Assembly: GCA_036500345.1 (NCBI GenBank)
Contig: DASYCE010000008.1
Coordinates: forward strand, 1 to 64,000
Direction: 5' to 3'
Origin: Gemmatimonadales bacterium
Lineage (GTDB): Bacteria > Gemmatimonadota > Gemmatimonadetes > Gemmatimonadales > GWC2-71-9
DNA: 64,000 bases
Shown: positions 5,959 to 11,690 of the stretch, piece by piece
How the letters are laid out: each line of letters starts with the position of its first letter
Numbering within the stretch: position 1 is the stretch's first letter
Translations under genes and position numbers: made by a program
Notes under the pieces: generated by a model
Told to the model about the DNA's origin: nothing
Databases searched by the model: none
What the model saw: the letters and a program-made list of their open reading frames with translations, nothing else

Positions 5959-6236
5959 TGACGATACGGAAGCTGGTTCTCTCGGTGCACGCGGTCGATG
6001 ACCTCACCGACCATAATGTGAAGCGGTGGCAGGTTCGGGTCACGATGGAAGCGGGTCGCGAATGTGAAGCGGTGACCCATACTGGCGCTGAGACCCGGTT
6101 CTCCCGGTGCGCGATGTTCGGCCGGAAGACGCTCAAAGTGGTCTTCCTACGCCGTCCAGACCACGACCTCATAATCTCAAACCATTGGATCAATCGCCCC
6201 ACGAAACGGCGGCGGTTGGAAGGGAAGAAGAAATGA
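5958..6236 (+). CDS. DUF4258-like protein, putative toxin of a type II-like pair
   Basis: 92 residues. The fold pattern fits the DUF4258 group: an early helix with SVHAVDDLTDHNV, strands EAVTHTGAETRFSR and LKVVFLRRPDHDLIISNHW, and a basic tail RRRLEGKKK. DUF4258 proteins resemble small RelE/MqsR-like toxins and are often encoded beside DUF2283 proteins; the assignment is from motif memory, and toxicity is inference. It has its own promoter and probably no 5' leader. Its stop overlaps the partner's ATG (ATGA at 6233-6236), as in many toxin-antitoxin operons. Confidence 0.65.
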   Translation: MTIRKLVLSVHAVDDLTDHNVKRWQVRVTMEAGRECEAVTHTGAETRFSRCAMFGRKTLKVVFLRRPDHDLIISNHWINRPTKRRRLEGKKK

Positions 6237-6679
6237 AGGCGACCTACTCTCGCGATGCGGACACGTTCCGCATCGCCCTCGACCTCCGGCCCGGTCCGCT
6301 GACGACCGAAGAGAACATTCCGGGAATCCTTGTCGACCGGAACCGGGCAGGGCAGGTCGTCTCGTTCACCGTGCTCAGTGCCTCGGTCACGCTGCCGAAG
6401 GGGGTCCTCGATGAAGTGCCCGAGCCCGAGGACAAGTGGCTCTCCCTCGTCGAGGCGGCGGCATATGCCTCGGCCGAGGGGGAGGAGCTGGCGGCGGCGA
6501 CCCTGCGCGTTCAGATCCACCAGGGCCGAATCCCGGCTGGCGTCCTTCGGAAGGTCGGGAGGGCGACGCAGATCAGTCGGACGGGGCTCGTGAACTATCT
6601 GGAGTCGCGCGCGCCGTCTGGGCGACGGACAAAGCCAGCGCGCAAGCGGGATTCGCGGAGGATTTCTAGCGCGGCATAA
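6233..6679 (+). CDS. DUF2283 protein fused to an excisionase-type HTH, putative antitoxin
   Basis: 148 residues in two parts. Residues 1-60 match DUF2283: MKATYSRDADTFRIALD, then IPGILVDRNRAGQVVSFTVL. Residues about 72-125 are a MerR/excisionase-like helix-turn-helix: WLSLVEAAAYASAEGEELAA, RVQIHQGRIPAGVLRKVGRA. The C-terminal 20 residues are basic. DUF2283 usually stands alone. Addition of a DNA-binding domain, behind a promoter containing a perfect palindrome, suggests that this protein is both the neutralising partner and the autorepressor (inference). An alternative is a plain transcription factor. Confidence 0.7.
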   Translation: MKATYSRDADTFRIALDLRPGPLTTEENIPGILVDRNRAGQVVSFTVLSASVTLPKGVLDEVPEPEDKWLSLVEAAAYASAEGEELAAATLRVQIHQGRIPAGVLRKVGRATQISRTGLVNYLESRAPSGRRTKPARKRDSRRISSAA

Positions 6680-6991
6680 TGGCGACAGGTGTTCAATGTT
6701 TGGACGGTTGATTACGAGAACTGGCGGCTGGAAGTAGCTCGGCGGCTGTAGTAACCGTTGCGTCAGATAGAAATCTTCCGTACGATTCGTCGTTGCCCGC
6801 GGGGCATTGTCCCCGCGTCCGGGGAGGCAATCTCGACTTGCGCAACGGTCATCCGAGCGGAAGTGTCGACGAAGGACCGTCCTCCCTGGGCCCACCGGGC
6901 TCCCTGATGATGTCTGCCACGGAACTCCCATGCGTTTCTTCTCGTTGTGCGGTCGTGATGGCCGCCGGCGATCGGGCGCGATTGCGCTTCA
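6680..6991. other. 312-bp region without a supported gene
   Basis: No frame here has convincing composition. A 7-bp hairpin CGCGGGG/CCCCGCG (6798-6817) without a U-run may be a weak terminator after the DUF4258/DUF2283 pair or a leader structure before the membrane genes. A promoter for the downstream genes is likely in this stretch, but I cannot point to clear boxes. Confidence 0.4.
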
Positions 6992-7339
6992 TTGAGCAAG
7001 CGCGTCGCCAAGAAAGTCCATCAGCTGCCCGAGCCCAAGAGGCCCCGGCAGCTGGCGAGCGAATTGGGAGAGATCGGGCAACATCTACTTCTGACCGTTG
7101 CATACAGCTACGGCGCCATTCTCGCCGGTCGCGCGATTGCGCAGATCCCCGAGCCTGTCGTTCGGGCATCATTGTATCTGGTGGACGGCGTCACGATGGG
7201 GACCTATGTCCTCAAGCGGCTGAGCGTGTTCGTCATTAAGGCAATGGATTTCGGCTTCAACTGCTACTACCGATACCTCTGGCACAAGCAGCGAATCGCA
7301 CGACTCCAAAAGGGTGAGCTCGATGCCGAAGAAAATTGA
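6992..7339 (+). CDS. Hypothetical protein with amphipathic or membrane segment
   Basis: 115 residues, start taken as TTG 6992. The N-terminus is strongly basic (SKRVAKKVHQLPEPKRPRQL), followed by hydrophobic stretches TVAYSYGAILAGRAIAQI and VVRASLYLVDGVTMG, an aromatic FGFNCYYRYLWHKQ and an acidic end. It may be peripherally or integrally membrane-associated. The gene overlaps the start of the next membrane protein by 17 bases, so the two are probably a pair. No family was recognised. The composition is less GC-rich than the structural genes. Confidence 0.55.
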   Translation: MSKRVAKKVHQLPEPKRPRQLASELGEIGQHLLLTVAYSYGAILAGRAIAQIPEPVVRASLYLVDGVTMGTYVLKRLSVFVIKAMDFGFNCYYRYLWHKQRIARLQKGELDAEEN

Positions 7340-7889
7340 ACCACTGGACTCCTGGCAGGGCTTCATCGACTCGCTAGTAGCGGGGCTGTTGGCAGCGCCG
7401 CTCGGCATGTTGATGGGCTCGGGACTGATCCAAGCTGCCGGGTTTGCCTACTTGATCTGGTACACGGTGGCAATGGTACCGGGAGCGATCGTCGCGGCGA
7501 TCTTCCTCATGGACATCGCGCGCGCCGCCATCGGCAAGCCGATGGCATGGGCTCCCGCGTTCATCGAGATCGTCCTTCGCTCGGATCCCGACGGACTGCG
7601 AACAGGTGCCCGTGCCCCACTCATCGTCGGAAATGCTCCGATGGTGATCTTGACGCACATCAGCGTGCTCGCTCTGATCGTTTCGAAGCGCGCAAGGAAG
7701 GCATACTTCGTCGCGCATACCGAGGCCGTCGAGCGATTCCAGCGGTCCAAGGCACAGGCCTCGCTCGATGACGTTCGCTCTCGCGCGCCTGGCTGGGTCG
7801 CAGATCAATGCTTCACCAAGACGATCAAGCTTACGCGATCGGAGCCGCACACTGGCGAGTTTGCAGTGGCGGGGCGCATGCGCGACTGA
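7323..7889 (+). CDS. Hypothetical multi-span membrane protein
   Basis: 188 residues from ATG 7323. Hydrophobic segments at about residues 15-40 (LVAGLLAAPLGMLMG), 42-68 (FAYLIWYTVAMVPGAIVAAI) and 100-120 (APMVILTHISVLALIVSK) suggest three membrane helices, followed by a basic cytoplasmic tail (KRARKAY) and a soluble C-terminus of about 60 residues. No family was recognised. It is the last gene of the rightward block and is followed directly by a strong intrinsic terminator. With its overlapping neighbour it could form a membrane-associated immunity or exclusion function (speculative). Confidence 0.6.
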   Translation: MPKKIEPLDSWQGFIDSLVAGLLAAPLGMLMGSGLIQAAGFAYLIWYTVAMVPGAIVAAIFLMDIARAAIGKPMAWAPAFIEIVLRSDPDGLRTGARAPLIVGNAPMVILTHISVLALIVSKRARKAYFVAHTEAVERFQRSKAQASLDDVRSRAPGWVADQCFTKTIKLTRSEPHTGEFAVAGRMRD

Positions 7890-7916
7890 TCAGGGTCGAT
7901 TACCCTGCACGATCGA

Positions 7917-7949
7917 ACGCCTCGGAGATCCTCCGGGGCGTTTTCTTTT
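7917..7949 (+). terminator. Strong rho-independent terminator
   Basis: An 11-bp stem ACGCCTCGGAG/CTCCGGGGCGT with one G-U pair and a 3-base loop ends in TTTTCTTTT. It lies 27 bases after the stop of the membrane protein and closes the rightward cargo block before the convergent late operon. Confidence 0.9.
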
Positions 7950-7994
7950 CCGCCACAGAACTAGCCAAATGCTTGATGCATCATGGGACGGCGT

Positions 7995-8014
7995 GCAAAT
8001 GTTGCAACGTTTGC
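7995..8014. repeat. Near-perfect 20-bp palindrome between convergent operons
   Basis: GCAAATGTTGCAACGTTTGC equals its own reverse complement except for one symmetric pair (positions 6 and 15). It lies in the 217-bp convergent gap. It could be a protein-binding site; no partner is evident. Confidence 0.4.
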
Positions 8015-8039
8015 GATTCTGCTAGTCGTCGACGGCGAG

Positions 8040-8059
8040 ACGGCCCCTCTCGGGGCCGT
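8040..8059. terminator. Hairpin at the end of the leftward late operon
   Basis: ACGGCCCC/GGGGCCGT with a TCTC loop is a perfect 8-bp GC-rich stem about 50 bases past the last late gene on the minus strand. It lacks a U-run, so it may be a rho-assisted or backup terminator. Confidence 0.45.
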
Positions 8060-8106
8060 TGAAGTTGAGCGCGGGGTGCACCGGGCCGACGGCCCGGCGG
8101 TAGGGT

Positions 8107-8802
8107 TCATGGGTGCAGGATACGCTTCACGACTTCGGCGGCCCCGGCAATGCATCCCACAGAGAAGACCTTATTCACGCACGCGCCGGTCGTCGCGGCA
8201 CCAATCGCGCCGGTCTCGGCCGCGGATTCCAGCTTCGACCAGGGCGCCGGGACCTTGGCGGCTGCCTTCGCATCGGCGAGCAGCTGCGCCCGCTGGGAGA
8301 GTATCAGCGTGGAATCGGACGAGATGATCGCGCCCAGCTTCACGTTCGCCGCGATCTCCTGCACGTAAGCATCCCGGTAGCTCTGTCTGGCTGAGTCGAC
8401 CGTCACGAGCTGGCGGCCGAGCGCGCCGATCTCAGTCCCGAGCGCCGGCACGAGCGAATCCCGATAGATCGCGAACGAATCGAGGGCGCTGCGCGCGGAG
8501 TCGAGCAACGCAAACGCCTTGCGCGCTCGAGCGGCCGCGCCGTCTTTCCCGGCGGAGGCGATCGCGGCCCGTCGATCGAGATCCGCCACTCGCACCGAAT
8601 CCGCTCGCGCGGCCGAGTCGCGCTGCGCCAGCTGGAACCGCAGCACGGCGACGGTGCTGTCGTGCGATCGCTGCATGACAGCGAGACTGTCGGCGGATCG
8701 CCGCGCCGCCGCGGCCGCGGCGGAATGACAGATGGCGTAGCCACCCGCGAGTGCAGCGACGACGAGTCCGACGACTGCGAGCGCCTTCTGCCAGGTCGTC
8801 AC
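8107..8802 (-). CDS. Rz-like inner-membrane spanin candidate
   Basis: 231 residues from a GTG that overlaps the upstream stop. One N-terminal membrane helix (ALAVVGLVVAALAGGYAI) is followed by a long Ala/Asp/Ser/Arg-rich helix (about 30-185) typical of a periplasmic coiled coil. The end contains a Gly/Ala stretch with Cys (IGAATTGACVNKVF) that could be a second membrane segment. This layout fits an i-spanin or another tail-end lysis protein, but no overlapping Rz1 lipoprotein gene is seen. It is the last gene of the late operon. Alternative: a structural stalk protein. Confidence 0.5.
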   Translation of the reverse strand: MTTWQKALAVVGLVVAALAGGYAICHSAAAAAARRSADSLAVMQRSHDSTVAVLRFQLAQRDSAARADSVRVADLDRRAAIASAGKDGAAARARKAFALLDSARSALDSFAIYRDSLVPALGTEIGALGRQLVTVDSARQSYRDAYVQEIAANVKLGAIISSDSTLILSQRAQLLADAKAAAKVPAPWSKLESAAETGAIGAATTGACVNKVFSVGCIAGAAEVVKRILHP

Positions 8803-9143
8803 CGCGGCTCGCCGGACTTGACGAAGATCACGCGTTCATGGGTGATCCGGTCGCCGTCGACGTCGAACACCTGATAGCCGAGCGTGCCGGTGAGCCCGCT
8901 GAGGGCCGCGGTCATCGCCGCGGCATCGCAGATCCCGGAGTATCGCCCCTGCGTGTTGGCGCGCTCATTAAGCGTGACTTGTGTCGACCCGAGCGGCGAA
9001 TCTCCGATCTGCCGCACGAAGTAGCCCGAGACGCCCGACAGCCCGGTCGCGACTTCAGCGTTTCCCGTCGCTGCGTTCTTTCGTCGGGCATCGAACTCAA
9101 ACTCCCAATCGCTATCGACCGGCACTTCCTTGCATGCGTTCAT
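8799..9143 (-). CDS. Hypothetical phage structural-type protein
   Basis: 114 residues, mostly beta-strand: FEFDARRKNAATGNAEVATG, SGYFVRQIGDSPLGS, then an end strand FDVDGDRITHERVIFVKSG. No signal peptide or membrane helix. No family was recognised. It lies between the GLDL-repeat surface protein and the spanin-like gene, each linked by four-base overlaps, so a role at the virion tip or as a fibre accessory is plausible by position only. Confidence 0.6.
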   Translation of the reverse strand: MNACKEVPVDSDWEFEFDARRKNAATGNAEVATGLSGVSGYFVRQIGDSPLGSTQVTLNERANTQGRYSGICDAAAMTAALSGLTGTLGYQVFDVDGDRITHERVIFVKSGEPR

Positions 9144-10606
9144 GAGTCTCTCGCAATCAGACGAAGGGACGGGGCGCTCCGGGAGGTCAAGGCGAGCGCC
9201 GGCGCCCCGCGATCAAACAAGGTGAGTGCGCTCGCTACAGACGGATGGGTCACGGCCGCGGCGCCCATGGTGAGCAGCAGGTCGAGCCCTGCCGGTGCGG
9301 CGACTGCCGCGATCCGGACCGGGCCGAAACTGAGCGCGAGGTCGAGCCCGACGGGATCGAGGATGGTGCCAGATTGCGCCGCGGCGTCCCCAAACCCGAG
9401 CAGCAGGTCGAGCCCGCCGACGTCGATCGTGAACGCGGGCGCCGGCGCGCCGAAGGCGATCGCGAGATCGAGCCCGACGGCATCCTGATCCGTCGCTGCC
9501 CTCGCGCCTCCCATTGCCAGGCCGAGATCCAGGCCGCCGGCGTCGATCACCGCTCCGATCGTCGGTGGTCCGAGACCGAGCGACAGGTCCAATCCCGCGG
9601 GATTTGAATGCGCCGACACGCTGGGCGCGCCGAGCACCAGGCCAAGATCGAGTCCCGCCGGATCGATTGCCGCCTTGTCCGACGGCGTGCCGAACGCGAG
9701 CGCAAGATCGAGCCCAGCGGGATCGATCGATGCCGCGGCCTTGGTCGTGCCGAACGCCAAGCCGAGATCGAGACCGACAGGGTCTGACGAGTCGGCGACT
9801 TTCGGTGTGCCGAGCGTGAGCGCGAGATCGAGACCGGTGGGCGTGAGGATGAGCGCCGATTTCTTGACCGCCGCGAAGAAGTAGCTGCGCGGTCGCCGCC
9901 AGCGATACATCGCCAGCGGGTCCTTACTGATGCGCTGGATCTGCGCAGGCGTCAGCGCATTGCGCCAGATGGACACCGCGCTGTGGATAGAACCGCCTGT
10001 TGATCCAGCCACCTGGAAGAACGACGTCGACGAATAGCCGTTCGTCGCTCCACTGTTGGTGGCGCTCGTATTGGCGAGCGTGCCATCCACCCAGACGCGA
10101 TCGGTCGAGGCGTCGGTGACGCCGACAATCACATGCGATCCGGCCGAGGATGGGAAACTCCCACCGCTATTGACCTGGCGGAACGCGCCCTTGGCATTGT
10201 CGAAGGCCCAAATGCCGCCGGCGGCCCCAAGCGTGGAAACCCAGTAGGACGTGAAGGGGCTGGTGTTTGTGTTGTTGAAGAGGACGCCGGCCCCGCCTGT
10301 GGCGTCGCTGACGAACGCCCTGAGTCGGACGGCCCAGAGCAGGGTGATATTGACCGGAATGCGTAGAATCGAGGCCGTCGGCAGCGCATTGCTGCTGATG
10401 AGATCGGTGCTCGACGGCGTATAGAGGCCGCCGGGGCCGATCACTGGCGAACCGACTCGAGTGAGTGTGAGCCCCGATGCGCCAGGCCCAACCATCGCTT
10501 GCGACTCGGAGACGGCGAACGGCGTGCCGAGATACAGGCCGTCCCACATCCACCGGTACCGCAGGTCGCAGTCGTCGCGGTGCTGTGCGAAGGGCCTGTT
10601 CGCCAT
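9140..10606 (-). CDS. Phage surface protein: LamG-like domain plus ten GLDL repeats
   Basis: 488 residues. Residues about 20-230 look like a concanavalin/LamG-type sandwich: ILRIPVNITLLWAVRLRAFV, AGSHVIVGVTDASTDRVWVD, SIHSAVSIWRNALTPAQIQR and the closing LAMYRWRRPR. From about 250 to 455 there are ten consecutive copies of a roughly 20-residue unit with consensus PAGLDLALAFGTP plus a variable linker ending in Asp. The last 30 residues repeat a related SAPALAL/SAPSLRL motif. The front half fits phage receptor-binding or decoration proteins; the repeat family is not one I know. Confidence 0.75.
   Translation of the reverse strand: MANRPFAQHRDDCDLRYRWMWDGLYLGTPFAVSESQAMVGPGASGLTLTRVGSPVIGPGGLYTPSSTDLISSNALPTASILRIPVNITLLWAVRLRAFVSDATGGAGVLFNNTNTSPFTSYWVSTLGAAGGIWAFDNAKGAFRQVNSGGSFPSSAGSHVIVGVTDASTDRVWVDGTLANTSATNSGATNGYSSTSFFQVAGSTGGSIHSAVSIWRNALTPAQIQRISKDPLAMYRWRRPRSYFFAAVKKSALILTPTGLDLALTLGTPKVADSSDPVGLDLGLAFGTTKAAASIDPAGLDLALAFGTPSDKAAIDPAGLDLGLVLGAPSVSAHSNPAGLDLSLGLGPPTIGAVIDAGGLDLGLAMGGARAATDQDAVGLDLAIAFGAPAPAFTIDVGGLDLLLGFGDAAAQSGTILDPVGLDLALSFGPVRIAAVAAPAGLDLLLTMGAAAVTHPSVASALTLFDRGAPALALTSRSAPSLRLIARDS
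9240..9848 (-). repeat. Ten tandem repeats of about 60 bp encoding xxGLDLxLxxG
   Basis: Each unit encodes P-[AVT]-G-L-D-L-[AGSL]-[LI]-x-[FLM]-G and a 9-11-residue linker, usually ending in D. The GLDL core is invariant in all ten units while linkers vary, indicating selection on the core and age rather than recent slippage. Confidence 0.85.
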
Positions 10607-10609
10607 CAG

Positions 10610-11041
10610 TTACGACGCTTCGTCGGTATGCGGATCGATGAAGAGGGTGTTCCCGGTGGCGCCCATCGCCTTCCCCGAGCTGTTGATCACCATCAGTTTG
10701 AAATCGCGCGCCGGCGTCAGGAGGTTGCGGAGCCGAAGTACCTGGGCCGTCGAGACCGCGCGCAGCCGGAAGCTGCCGAGATAGCCATCGCGAGGATAGC
10801 CGTTCGTCGTGTCGCTATCCTCATAGGTCGTCCCGTCCTGCTGCACGACATAGAGATCGACCGGCGCATCAGCGACGACGGTCGCCGCGAACGCCGCCGA
10901 GAGGATGGCGTCGAAGTAGAGCGCCGCCGGCTTCGTAATCACTCCCGACAGCAATCCACTGCCGCTCGCGAGCGCATTCAGCCCGGCCCCCATGACCGAG
11001 ATCGGCGAGCCGACAACGACTGGACTCAGGTCACTCGCCAT
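10610..11041 (-). CDS. Phage virion-associated protein, beta-rich
   Basis: 143 residues with alternating strands (ALYFDAILSAAFAATVVADA, PVDLYVVQQDGTTYED, GYLGSFRLRAVSTAQVLRLR, DFKLMVINSSGKAMGAT). This looks like a small jelly-roll or sandwich protein of the type found at phage tail tips and neck regions. No catalytic motif or signal peptide. It sits two bases from the next tail-region gene and three from the GLDL-repeat protein. Exact role not determined. Confidence 0.65.
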   Translation of the reverse strand: MASDLSPVVVGSPISVMGAGLNALASGSGLLSGVITKPAALYFDAILSAAFAATVVADAPVDLYVVQQDGTTYEDSDTTNGYPRDGYLGSFRLRAVSTAQVLRLRNLLTPARDFKLMVINSSGKAMGATGNTLFIDPHTDEAS

Positions 11042-11042
11042 C

Positions 11043-11444
11043 TCAGAGCTGAATCATCGCGTGGGTTTCATCCGCCGTCGGCTGCGTGACGGTCACGTCC
11101 ACGGCGGTGACGTTCTGCGCGCCGAGATCCTGCTCGAGGACGACGGCGTTGGAATCATTCGTGTCGTACAGCACGCCGTAGCGGAAGTCTGCGCAGGTCA
11201 GCGCGGGGAACACCGGATCCGCGATGTCCGCATAGCTCTTGTTGGTGCCGGTGGCGTTGACCGCACCGCTCACCGCGTTTCCGCCAGCAGAGTAATTCGT
11301 GCCGCTCGCCTCGTGCGTGACCGCATAGGCGGTCTGACCCGGCGTATATGCCGAGGTCATCAGCGCGTACTTCAGGGCGTGGGCCACGACCTGAATCGAG
11401 TTGAGTCCTTTGCGGCGCTGGGCGGCGCTCATCGTCTGCGACAT
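11043..11444 (-). CDS. Conserved phage structural protein (AYTP...SGTNYSAGG type)
   Basis: 133 residues. The motif ALMTSAYTPGQTAY, then HEASGTNYSAGGNAVSG, then a CADFRYGVLYDTND region resembles a widespread small phage protein that carries xTSxYTPNQD...EVSGTGYTAGG and is usually encoded among virion structural genes (recognised from motif memory). It is soluble and beta-rich. It lies between a small KOW-like protein and the beta-rich protein at 10610-11041. Probably a minor virion protein. Confidence 0.7.
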   Translation of the reverse strand: MSQTMSAAQRRKGLNSIQVVAHALKYALMTSAYTPGQTAYAVTHEASGTNYSAGGNAVSGAVNATGTNKSYADIADPVFPALTCADFRYGVLYDTNDSNAVVLEQDLGAQNVTAVDVTVTQPTADETHAMIQL

Positions 11445-11447
11445 GGC

Positions 11448-11690
11448 TCAGCTCTCCTTCGCGGGCGTGATTTGGAGGCCGACGTGCTTGCGATGCGGCC
11501 GCTTCGCCGAACGCCCGATCACGCCCCATCGATTCGGTCCGAGCGGTTCGAGATGCTGGGCGTCGGTCCCTCGGCTGTGGCCGCCGTCGGCGGAGAACTC
11601 GATCGTGGTGCCGTCGACGGCGGTCACCGCGTGATCCTCGCCGTCCCATACCACGATGTCTCCGACAGCTGGACTGGTTGCGTTGCTCAT
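11448..11690 (-). CDS. Small SH3/KOW-like protein
   Basis: 80 residues from ATG 11690, which overlaps the lyase stop. The core VGDIVVWDGEDHAVTAVDGT TIEF-like run is a five-stranded SH3/KOW-type barrel pattern, with a basic C-terminal half (GRSAKRPHRKHVGLQ). A longer upstream in-frame extension exists but is Arg-rich and inside the lyase gene. Function unknown; small barrel proteins of this kind occur as phage accessory proteins. Confidence 0.55.
   Translation of the reverse strand: MSNATSPAVGDIVVWDGEDHAVTAVDGTTIEFSADGGHSRGTDAQHLEPLGPNRWGVIGRSAKRPHRKHVGLQITPAKES

Noticed and set aside
9240-9848. CRISPR array
   Set aside because: The regular 60-bp repeats are coding, imperfect at DNA level and keep one reading frame; no spacer-repeat pattern and no cas genes.
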